DNA from: CAYNFH01 sp964396385
GTDB taxonomy: Bacteria; Armatimonadota; Chthonomonadetes; Chthonomonadales; CAJBBX01
Length of the DNA stretch: 43,742 bases
NCBI GenBank assembly: GCA_964396385.1
Contig: CAYNFH010000024.1
Coordinates: forward strand, 1 to 43,742
Direction of reading: 5' to 3'
Shown: positions 23,983 to 30,270 of the stretch, piece after piece
How positions within the stretch are numbered: position 1 is the stretch's first letter
How the letters are laid out: the number at the start of each line of letters is the position of its first letter
Notes under the pieces: generated by a model
Database searches by the model: none
Told to the model about the DNA's origin: nothing
Seen by the model: the letters and a program-made list of their open reading frames with translations, nothing else
Program-made: the position numbers and the translations under genes

Positions 23983-24672
23983 ATGAGGCTGATCCGGTCA
24001 TCGTGCCTATTCCCTGTCGCGCTCTTCGCGCTACGGTGCGGGCTGCCGTATCGCTCAATGGCCGTGCCGCCGCTCCGGGGGGCATCCGCTCGGTCCGCGG
24101 GCGAGTCGCAGCGGGTCGCCATCATGTGCTCCGCCCTGGCTACGCTCACCGGCCGCAAGCTGCTGCGCGAGGTCGTCGCCATCGACATGAGGCCCAGTCC
24201 GGAGGGGGGCTTCATGGTCCGCGCGGGCGACCCGCCCGCCGCATGGACGCTTATGGGAGACCGCAGCGCACACCTGGGCCAGATCCTCATGCAGATCCAC
24301 TGGTATGGAGGGATCAGCTTTGACACGCACGGTAAGATGATTAGCGTCAGCATGCCCCGCGCGGCGGCGGGATCCATGCCTGCCGATCTCCAGCAGGCGG
24401 TACTAACGGCCTGCAAGCACTGGTTCTCCACGCACCCTCCTACCACTCTGTACGAGATCCGTACCGCACGCGGCGGCCCGAGAGGTCTGAAGGGAGCCGC
24501 CTACACCGTCACCATCGCCTCGCCGGACCCCACGGAGCCCCAGCGCGTGTGGCTCTACCTTTCCAAGAATCGGAAGGTGCTGCGCTATCGCATAGCCCCC
24601 TCCGGCGAGTCTCCCGCTGCCCGGACCTCAAACATTCGGTGGGCGCAGATTCTAGGCGGCTTCCGGCGGTGA
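23983..24672 (+). CDS. Putative secreted protein of unknown function
   Basis: The ATG at 23983 begins MRLIRSSCLFPVALFALRCG, a probable signal peptide, and AAGGGA lies 8 bp upstream. The body contains ESQRVAIMCSALATLTGRKL, LMQIHWYGGISFDTHGKM and PQRVWLYLSKNRKVLRYRI. The pattern suggests a small alpha/beta fold, perhaps of the type seen in exported sensor or lipoprotein domains. I do not recognise a family. The stop codon TGA (24670-24672) lies inside GTGATTGGGAG, an 11-mer also found at 13501-13511 at the edge of another repeat. Confidence 0.65.
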   Translation: MRLIRSSCLFPVALFALRCGLPYRSMAVPPLRGASARSAGESQRVAIMCSALATLTGRKLLREVVAIDMRPSPEGGFMVRAGDPPAAWTLMGDRSAHLGQILMQIHWYGGISFDTHGKMISVSMPRAAAGSMPADLQQAVLTACKHWFSTHPPTTLYEIRTARGGPRGLKGAAYTVTIASPDPTEPQRVWLYLSKNRKVLRYRIAPSGESPAARTSNIRWAQILGGFRR

Positions 24673-24732
24673 TTGGGAGATGGGGTTTCGGGAGAATGGA
24701 AGGTGTCCTCCTGTCGATTTGCGGTCTGCTGC

Positions 24733-24900
24733 CATGCAGACCTGCGGGGTGGTCTGGACGGTATTGGCCCGGTCAACGTACTCCAGATGGATCATGGAGG
24801 TGCCGCGATGGGTGCCGCAATCCGCGCATGCCTGCACGCAGGCCTGGCAGCCGATGCACGGCGCCGGGTCAATGATGAAAACGCTCTCCAACTCTCTGAA
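24733..24900 (-). pseudogene. Fragment of a 4Fe-4S ferredoxin-type gene
   Basis: The translation PCIGCQACVQACADC, then HRGTSMIHLEYVDR and TVQTTPQVCM, matches the first half of a dicluster ferredoxin domain. This is of the type fused to, or next to, nitrate-assimilation and cyclic-nucleotide-binding proteins. In intact genes the second cluster (CxxCxxxxC) follows at once; here the homology stops at VCM and is replaced by unrelated sequence (AADRKSTGGH). No proper start precedes it. I read it as a remnant of a broken gene, perhaps once part of the nitrogen-oxide locus next door. Confidence 0.6.
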
Positions 24901-25025
24901 CGCTCCTGAATCGGGGGCCGGCGCGGAGGCCGGCCGTCCGACTTCCATTACGATTCGGATTGTAGTCGAGCGCCTCAACAAGAGAAATCCGCCGATTGGC
25001 GGATTCTGGATAACTTGGTCCTAAT

Positions 25026-25134
25026 TTGGAGTGCGGTGCCAAGGCACCGCTTTCTCTCCACGGCTCACGGAAGCGGATCAGAGAACGCTGTAGGGGCCGG
25101 GCGCCGTCCATGCCCGCTCCCCGCCGCACTCCAA
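25026..25134. repeat. 109-bp MITE-like element with 11-bp terminal inverted repeats
   Basis: TTGGAGTGCGG (25026-25036) is the exact reverse complement of CCGCACTCCAA (25124-25134). An inner palindrome GCGGTGCC-AA-GGCACCGC sits at 25033-25050. No coding frame. The shape is like TTGGAGTGCGG-type dispersed repeats I recall from Verrucomicrobia and related phyla. No obvious target-site duplication flanks it. Confidence 0.7.
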
Positions 25135-25139
25135 TGGGG

Positions 25140-25736
25140 TTACGCTAGCTTCTTCAACTGATAGTGGGAGACGGAGAGGAGGTTGTCCGGGTCCAGGCCG
25201 CGGCGGATGGCCATCTCTCGGCCGAGCGCCTCCACCTGGTCCGGCGGCAGCAACGATCCGGCGAGGACGAACACCTCGTTGTCCTCCACCGCGATATGGC
25301 GGCGGTACAGCTCGCGCAGCTCGCGCAGGGTGGCGATGAGCCGCTCAGCGTCCGGGGGCTCCAGGCGGCCGGCGTCCAGCCACTCGCGGCCCAGGCGATC
25401 GACCTCGGCGTGCGCAGCATCCGCCACCTGGTGGTCGGCCTCAAGCCGCTCCAGCGCCTTCAGAGCCGCGGCGGCGCGGGGATCGCGGGTTGCGCGCATG
25501 CGCGGGAAGAGGGAGGCCTCCTCGTCCTGCGTGTGCAGGGGCGCGGCGCCGCGGAAGTAGCGCAGCGCCGTGTCCAGCGCGGGCCGCTGCACGTCGCTGA
25601 GCGGATCGCCCTTCGCCTGCTCGGCGACGGCCAGGAGCTGGTAGAGGAACTTTTCGATGCGGCGATGGCAGTCGCTCAGGAGGCCGAGCGGGGTATGGAA
25701 GTCGTTTTCCGGCTTTGCGCCGATCTGAATGGGCAT
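25140..25736 (-). CDS. Hemerythrin HHE cation-binding domain protein
   Basis: Hemerythrin domains are four-helix bundles holding a di-iron site that binds O2 or NO. The His/Glu ligands are visible in order. His24 is in LLSDCHRRIEKF. His72 and the Glu after it are in LHTQDEEASLFPRM. The second half has LEADHQVADAAHAEV and YRRHIAVEDNEVFVLA. The length (198) is typical of a single-domain HHE protein with no signal peptide, so it should be cytoplasmic. AAGGAATTCCC precedes the ATG. It begins 11 bp after the YwiC-like stop and ends a likely three-gene operon under the Rrf2-type operator. Confidence 0.88.
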   Translation of the reverse strand: MPIQIGAKPENDFHTPLGLLSDCHRRIEKFLYQLLAVAEQAKGDPLSDVQRPALDTALRYFRGAAPLHTQDEEASLFPRMRATRDPRAAAALKALERLEADHQVADAAHAEVDRLGREWLDAGRLEPPDAERLIATLRELRELYRRHIAVEDNEVFVLAGSLLPPDQVEALGREMAIRRGLDPDNLLSVSHYQLKKLA

Positions 25737-25747
25737 GGGAATTCCTT

Positions 25748-26593
25748 CTAACCAACACGGATCACGGCAATCAACAGTGCAACAAACCAGAGCGAGTAGA
25801 CGGTCTCCAGAAGGCCGACCCGTTTGAGGGGCGGGAGCTTGCTGGAGAGGGTGGCCCAGCTTGCCAGGGCGCGCGCGACGATGGGCAGGTAGGCCAACGC
25901 CACGAGCACGCCCGCGAGGCCGCCGAGCCGGACCGCGGCGGCATCCAGGATGACGGTCAGCAGACCGTGATAGATCAGCGTGTCGCGGCCGAGCCGCCAG
26001 CGGTCAGAGGGGCTGGGCTCCCCCTTCACCTTGACGGCGGAGAGCAGCATCTTGACGTTGAAGATGCTGCTGCTGAAGAACAGCACGCAGGCCGCCCAGA
26101 GCGCCCACGCCACGGCTGGGAAGCGGCCGGTGGCCACCACCCACGCCGCGGGGCCTGTCATGGCGAGCGCGCCCACCGCCAGCAGCTCCCCCCACTGCGA
26201 GCGGTCCAACCGCTCGCGCGAGGGCCAGACGGTGAGCGCCGCGTGGACTAGAAAGAGGCCGGCGACCACGGCGCCCACTTCCAGCAGCGCGTACCGGCGA
26301 TAGGCCGCCAGGAGCGGCAGCGCGCCGGCTGCGAACAGCAAAACGTAGACGCCGAGCCAGCCGGCGACGCCGTCTTTGCCGCGCCCGCGCAGCAGGAGCC
26401 CCACCGCGTTGCGGGCCAGGAACGCGCCGGTAACCGCGAGCAGGAGCAGCAGCTCCGGCACGGGGTCAAATCGCCCGGCCGCCGCCACGGCGATGAGCAT
26501 GGGCGCGTACAGGATGACCCAGGCCCCATGCTCGTGCGGGATGGGAATCCGGCCGAACCGGATCTGGGGACGTATGTCTTCGGCGTGCACCAT
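25748..26593 (-). CDS. YwiC-like integral membrane protein
   Basis: YwiC-like proteins carry the N-terminal PxEHGAW signature. Here it reads FGRIPIPHEHGAWVILYAPM (about residues 13-32), followed by some eight hydrophobic segments. The biochemical role is not established; the family is often found beside nitrate, nitrite or NO genes. ATG at 26593 is chosen because the frame upstream of it (to 26713) is encoded by a REP-like repeat (26621-26709) and has no family resemblance. Its stop overlaps the ribosome-binding region of the hemerythrin gene. Confidence 0.85.
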   Translation of the reverse strand: MVHAEDIRPQIRFGRIPIPHEHGAWVILYAPMLIAVAAAGRFDPVPELLLLLAVTGAFLARNAVGLLLRGRGKDGVAGWLGVYVLLFAAGALPLLAAYRRYALLEVGAVVAGLFLVHAALTVWPSRERLDRSQWGELLAVGALAMTGPAAWVVATGRFPAVAWALWAACVLFFSSSIFNVKMLLSAVKVKGEPSPSDRWRLGRDTLIYHGLLTVILDAAAVRLGGLAGVLVALAYLPIVARALASWATLSSKLPPLKRVGLLETVYSLWFVALLIAVIRVG

Positions 26594-26620
26594 ATCGGAT
26601 TCTCGTGACGGACCGACTCC

Positions 26621-26709
26621 GTCATCCCGAGCTCCGCGAGGGATCTGCTTTACGGCCACTGCGCGTACTCTGCCGGAAAAAGTGGATCTCTCGCGGAACT
26701 CGGGATGAC
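26621..26709. repeat. REP-like palindrome (GTCATCCCGAG family)
   Basis: The 25-bp left arm starting GTCATCCCGAGCTCCGCGAG (26621-26645) matches the reverse complement of 26685-26709 at 23 of 25 positions, with 39 bp between. GTCATCCCGAG palindromes are a widespread intergenic repeat in several bacterial phyla. It lies between the RIC-like and YwiC-like genes and could affect mRNA processing within that operon. Confidence 0.85.
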
Positions 26710-26735
26710 GCAAGGCACCCGCCTTCGATTCTCAA

Positions 26736-26957
26736 TTAGAGAATTGCGTTCACCCGCTCCTCTTCCAGCGCAATGGCGCGCGGGAAGAGGATGTTGTTCT
26801 CTTTGTGGACGTGCGCGTGCATGTCCTTCTCTAGCTCCTCCAGGCGGGTCTTACCCCCGCAGCAGTAGTCGATTCCGTATGCTTCAAAGACGCGGGCGCG
26901 GCCCGGGCGCTCCGCCACGAGCTGGCCGACGGTGGCTTCCTGGTAGGATGCTGGCAT
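26736..26957 (-). CDS. Shrunken RIC/ScdA/YtfE-type iron-sulfur repair protein
   Basis: RIC proteins are about 220-240 residues. They have an N-terminal ScdA domain with a CCGGK motif and a hemerythrin-like bundle. This 73-residue protein has ATVGQLVAERPGRARVFE and GIDYCCGGK. It then passes straight to LEELEKDMHAHVHKENNILF, with PRAIALEEE after it, which is the last helix of the bundle. The stretch that should hold most His ligands is missing, in frame. It may be an internal-deletion pseudogene or a genuine mini-protein. ATG at 26957 is preceded by GAGGGA. An upstream start at 27002 would lie inside the operator, so it is rejected. It heads the unit read from the TTGACA/TATACT promoter. Confidence 0.75.
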   Translation of the reverse strand: MPASYQEATVGQLVAERPGRARVFEAYGIDYCCGGKTRLEELEKDMHAHVHKENNILFPRAIALEEERVNAIL

Positions 26958-26980
26958 CTGTCTGTCCCTCACAATCGTGT

Positions 26981-27006
26981 ATAATTGGACAAGATTGTCC
27001 AATTAT
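26981..27006 (-). promoter_or_regulatory. Perfect 11-bp inverted-repeat operator, likely an Rrf2-family site
   Basis: ATAATTGGACA (26981-26991) and TGTCCAATTAT (26996-27006) pair exactly around a 4-nt spacer. It starts 4 bp downstream of the TATACT -10 box and so covers the expected transcription start, the right place for a repressor. The arrangement (two dyad halves, AT-rich ends, GGAC/GTCC centre) resembles sites of Rrf2 regulators such as NsrR, CymR and IscR. The adjacent Rrf2 gene is the natural binder. Confidence 0.75.
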
Positions 27007-27010
27007 CTGT

Positions 27011-27040
27011 AGTATACTTCCCGCATAAATTGGATGTCAA
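27011..27040 (-). promoter_or_regulatory. Sigma-70-type promoter for the RIC-like/YwiC-like/hemerythrin genes
   Basis: On the minus strand TTGACA (27040-27035) and TATACT (27016-27011) are separated by 18 bp. The match to the consensus is close, unusual in this GC-rich window. The operator lies immediately downstream. Confidence 0.7.
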
Positions 27041-27063
27041 TGTCCAGATTAGAGAGGGGAGTA

Positions 27064-27130
27064 ATGGAGTGGTGGAGTATTGGAGTGAGGGCCAGGATTC
27101 CGGAACCAGGTACTCCAGCACTCCACTCTC
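27064..27130. repeat. Element C: tandem-word palindromic repeat upstream of the Rrf2 gene
   Basis: The left part has TGGAGT words (GGAGTGGTGGAGTATTGGAG). The core is GGATTCCGG (27095-27103). The right part is TACTCCAGCACTCCACTC, an inverted version of the left. It ends 12 bp before the ribosome-binding site of the Rrf2 gene, so it is in its leader or promoter. Confidence 0.75.
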
Positions 27131-27151
27131 GCCGCACGACCGGAGAATCAC

Positions 27152-27589
27152 GTGATTTCTCAGACCGCGGAATATGCGCTGCGGGCGATTGTCCAGCTCG
27201 CCTACCACCCGGACGAGCCGCAGACCAACCGGCAGATAGCCGCGACGACGAGGGTGCCGATGCCGTACCTCTCCAAGGTGCTGCAGTCCATGGCCCGGGC
27301 GGGTCTCATCCGCTCCCAGCGCGGGCTGCACGGAGGCTTCTCGCTCGCTCGCCCGCCGGAGGAGCTCACGGTGTACCAGGTGGTGGACGCCGTGGACCCG
27401 CTGAAGCGGATCCGGCAGTGCCCGCTGGGCCTGGTGGAGCACGGCGTGAACCTGTGTCCCCTGCACAAACGGCTGGACGACGCCATGGCCGTGGTGGAGG
27501 ATGCCTTTCGTGCAAGCACCATCGCGGACCTTCTGGCGGAGCCTACCTCCAGCAAGCCCCTCTGCTCCGCTCTCGGGATGAGTCGATAG
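27152..27589 (+). CDS. Rrf2-family transcriptional regulator (NsrR/IscR-like)
   Basis: Rrf2 proteins are winged-helix repressors that often carry an Fe-S cluster and sense NO or iron-sulfur status. The sequence runs MISQTAEYALRAIVQLAYH, then IAATTRVPMPYLSKVLQSMA (recognition helix) and LIRSQRGLHGGFSLARPPEE (wing). Two Cys in RQCPLGLVEHGVNLCPLH (about residues 91 and 103), plus a Cys near the end (PLCSALG), are candidate cluster ligands. NsrR typically uses three Cys. GTG at 27152 is preceded by GGAG. It is divergent from the RIC-like gene and the perfect operator, and is probably its repressor. Confidence 0.88.
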   Translation: MISQTAEYALRAIVQLAYHPDEPQTNRQIAATTRVPMPYLSKVLQSMARAGLIRSQRGLHGGFSLARPPEELTVYQVVDAVDPLKRIRQCPLGLVEHGVNLCPLHKRLDDAMAVVEDAFRASTIADLLAEPTSSKPLCSALGMSR

Positions 27590-27949
27590 CGAGGCGGCCC
27601 CGACCCCCAATCCCCCAAGGGAGCATCGCGGAGCCTGCGCTGGCGGGCGCTGCAAAGCGCGGACAAGGAGGTGCTGCGGCTGAACAGGCCGCCGAACCTC
27701 CTGACGAGGCCGCCCGCCGACTGGAGCTGGATGCTCCCGAAGGACTACATCTTGGCCCCCACGGTGCAGTCCTCCAATCCAGCGCCTTCCTGAGCATACA
27801 CAAATGTCTCTCTCCGTCCGCTGATTGGCCCGCTCGCCCCCTCGTCTTCGACACGACGGTGCCGTGATCTGCCCGCAGCAGCCCCGAATTTGTGACAATG
27901 TCTCAGTTTCTCAACTTGCCGCTCGCGTGTCAGCCCGGGCGGAAGGTGA
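27590..27949. other. Intergenic stretch after the Rrf2 gene
   Basis: About 360 bp with no gene I can support. In the same frame as the Rrf2 gene, an open stretch continues after its stop to about 27793 (LLTRPPADWSWMLPKDYI), but it lacks a start codon with a ribosome-binding site and resembles nothing familiar. The region before 27950 holds the leader of the next gene. Confidence 0.4.
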
Positions 27950-28021
27950 ATGGCCGAAATGAGACGCCCTGATGTAAACTGTAAGCACGGAAATGGCAAC
28001 ACGGCTCGAACTCTGGACAAC

Positions 28022-28483
28022 ATGTCGCTCTGCCATCTCATAGCTGTCTCGGTCCGGCGGTCCGGAGCCCTACGGAACCTGTTATGGCTCCTCTGCATCG
28101 GCGCTATGCTCTGTGCAAGGGGCTTCAGTGCGACGCCTTTCCCGGAGTGCGCCGTCAAATCGGCAGCTCCGGCCAGGCATCCCTGCTGCACGCCGGGGCA
28201 CTGCCGGTGCGGAGCCGTGGACCGCGCCACCGCTGCTCGCCGGGGCAGAGCTTCAGGACGTGCCGCCGCAGGCAGCTGTCCTTGCGCCAACCGCGCCCCG
28301 GCGCAGTCCGGGCCGGCCGCTTCGGCGCCCAGGCTCCTCGGACAATTTGCCGCAATTGCGGCAAATTGGCTGCCTCCCGGTCCGAGAGCCGGTCTCCATG
28401 GCGCACGGTTACTCTCCGCCAGTCCACCAGGCAGGCATACGGCTGCACGTGCCCCGACCCGCGCCCCTCCTCTCCACGGCTGA
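28022..28483 (+). CDS. Small secreted Cys-rich protein, possible metal binder
   Basis: The hydrophobic stretch LRNLLWLLCIGAMLCARGFS (about residues 16-35) looks like a signal peptide. A Cys cluster follows (RHPCCTPGHCRCGA, then GSCPCANRAP), with spacing like small copper- or zinc-binding proteins of heavy-metal clusters. The remainder is Ala/Arg/Pro-rich with low similarity to anything known. The start is unclear. ATG at 28022 is used, but ATG at 27950 has GGAAGG just upstream. The frame ends 70 bp before the start of the barrel-YtkA gene. The assignment rests on the Cys pattern and position. Confidence 0.5.
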   Translation: MSLCHLIAVSVRRSGALRNLLWLLCIGAMLCARGFSATPFPECAVKSAAPARHPCCTPGHCRCGAVDRATAARRGRASGRAAAGSCPCANRAPAQSGPAASAPRLLGQFAAIAANWLPPGPRAGLHGARLLSASPPGRHTAARAPTRAPPLHG

Positions 28484-28552
28484 GTGTTCACGGTCCGGCG
28501 GACGCCGCCCGGACGCGAGCTGGATTCGCTCACCTTTGGAGAGGAATCAAAC

Positions 28553-30256
28553 ATGAGGATTCTCACCCGTCACGCGCGGGGGCTTGTGGTCGCCGTCGCG
28601 CTCACTATGGCTCCCGTGGGAGCGAGAGCGCAGGATTCCGCGAGAGCTCAAACTATGCAGCAGCCGAAGCAGCACGGGATGCACATGCCGGCCCAGCACG
28701 GCGCCAGACCGATGGGCGGCATGGCTTCCAGCACGGATCTGCTGGACCCCATGTCCCAGGAGGCCAGCGGCACCGCCTGGCTGCCCTCCAGCACGCCCAT
28801 GTACGGCTGGATGTACATGTTCGGCCCGAACATGCTCATGCTCCATGGCGATGTGCACCTGCGCTACACAGACGTGGGCTCTCAGCGCGGAGACCGGCGT
28901 ATAGACGCGCCGAACTGGTTCATGGGCATGTACAGCCACCCTCTCGGCCCAAACGATCAGCTCGGGCTGCGCGCCATGTTCAGCCTGGATCCGCTGACGG
29001 AGGGCGGCCGGGGCTATCCGCTCCTGTTCCAGACCGGCGAGACCTGGCACCACCAGCCGCTCCACGACCGCCAGCACCCGCACGACCTGGTGGACGAGCT
29101 CGCGGCCGCCTACTCGCACCGGCTGAAGGAGAACTTCTCCGCCTCCCTCTATCTGGGGTATCCCGGCGAGCCCGCACTCGGTCCGCCCACCTATATGCAC
29201 CGGCTCATCGCGTACGACCTGGCGGACGCGCCCATCGGCCACCACTGGCAGGATTCGACGCACATCACTTTCGGAGTGGTGACGGCAGGGCTCAACTACG
29301 CCAGCCGCTGGAAGCTCGAGGGCAGTATCTTCAATGGGCGGGAGCCGGACGAGAACCGGTACAACCTCGATCCCGCCCGGTTCGACTCCTATAGCGGCAG
29401 GCTCTCTTACAACCCGGGTCCCAACCACGCATTCCAGGTCTCCTACGGGTTCATCAACAACCCGGAAGGCGATGGCGTCCCGCAGCACCGGATGACCGCC
29501 TCCTGGCTCTACAACCGCCCGCTCGGAACCGACGCCAACTTCGATACGGCGCTGGTCTGGGGCCGGAACATCCTCCCCACGGAGGGCAGCACCGACTCCT
29601 TCCTCCTGGACGCGGACTACCAGCACGGCCGAGACACCCTCTTCGGCCGCATCGAGCAGATCCGCAAGTCCGGCGCCGAGTTGGTGCTCCCCGCGCCTTA
29701 CGATACTCAGAAGTTCCAGCTCGGCGAATACACGTTCGGCTACCTCCGGGACCTCACCCACGGCCCACGCGTAGATATGGGCGTCGGCGCAGCCTTCACC
29801 GTGAACACGAAGCCGGGCTCACTGGACCCCTTCTACGGCGCCGGCACGCCCGTCTCGTTCCAGGTCTTCCTGCGCCTCCGCCCCTCCCGCATGGACATGG
29901 GGCCCGCAATGCGAGAGTCCGAGAATCCGCCCGTCGGCATGACCGCGTCCGCCGGCTTGGGGATATCCGCCGCAATGACACCGGACCCGCCGCGGGTCGG
30001 CGCGGCCAACAGGATGGTGGTGACCGTTATGGACAGCACGGGGAAGCCCGTGACCGGCGCGAAGGTAACGTCGGAAGTGGGCATGACGTCTATGAACATG
30101 GGTACCGGCCGGCCGCTGTTCCGTGACCTTGGCGATGGACGGTACGAGGGAAGCCCACGGTTCTCCATGCCCGGCCCGTGGCGCGTGCGACTGACCGTCA
30201 CTCCACCCCAGGGCAAGCCCGCTACCCGCAGTTTCGACTACACCGTAGGTCCGTGA
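28553..30256 (+). CDS. Outer-membrane-type barrel protein of copper/metal clusters fused to a YtkA-like domain
   Basis: A signal peptide (MRILTRHARGLVVAVALTMA, ending near GARAQ) precedes a Met/His-rich stretch (KQHGMHMPAQHGARPMGGM) of the kind that binds copper. The main part (about 60-460) has WMYMFGPNMLMLHGDVHLRY, HHQPLHDRQHPHDLVDEL, GPPTYMHRLIAYDLADAPI and HHWQDSTHITFGVVTAGLNY. It is a family of hypothetical proteins common in copper-resistance loci, probably a beta-barrel. The last 100 residues (PDPPRVGAANRMVVTVMDST, then MTSMNMGTG) resemble the YtkA/FixH beta-sandwich. The fusion is the unusual part. GAGAGG precedes the ATG. Confidence 0.75.
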   Translation: MRILTRHARGLVVAVALTMAPVGARAQDSARAQTMQQPKQHGMHMPAQHGARPMGGMASSTDLLDPMSQEASGTAWLPSSTPMYGWMYMFGPNMLMLHGDVHLRYTDVGSQRGDRRIDAPNWFMGMYSHPLGPNDQLGLRAMFSLDPLTEGGRGYPLLFQTGETWHHQPLHDRQHPHDLVDELAAAYSHRLKENFSASLYLGYPGEPALGPPTYMHRLIAYDLADAPIGHHWQDSTHITFGVVTAGLNYASRWKLEGSIFNGREPDENRYNLDPARFDSYSGRLSYNPGPNHAFQVSYGFINNPEGDGVPQHRMTASWLYNRPLGTDANFDTALVWGRNILPTEGSTDSFLLDADYQHGRDTLFGRIEQIRKSGAELVLPAPYDTQKFQLGEYTFGYLRDLTHGPRVDMGVGAAFTVNTKPGSLDPFYGAGTPVSFQVFLRLRPSRMDMGPAMRESENPPVGMTASAGLGISAAMTPDPPRVGAANRMVVTVMDSTGKPVTGAKVTSEVGMTSMNMGTGRPLFRDLGDGRYEGSPRFSMPGPWRVRLTVTPPQGKPATRSFDYTVGP

Positions 30257-30270
30257 AGGAGGAAGTCTGT

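Noticed and set aside
24669..24705. A further member of the tandem-word family (GATTGGGAGATGGGG)
   Set aside because: Only one or two imperfect words and no core or inverted arm; not enough to list, though the 11-mer shared with 13501 is recorded.
26957..27002. An upstream start for the RIC-like gene
   Set aside because: It would put the start inside the operator and after no ribosome-binding site; GAGGGA supports 26957.
27745..28566. A 273-codon minus-strand frame across the Cys-rich gene
   Set aside because: No export signal or domain and no ribosome-binding site; the plus strand has a better candidate and it runs into the start of the barrel gene.
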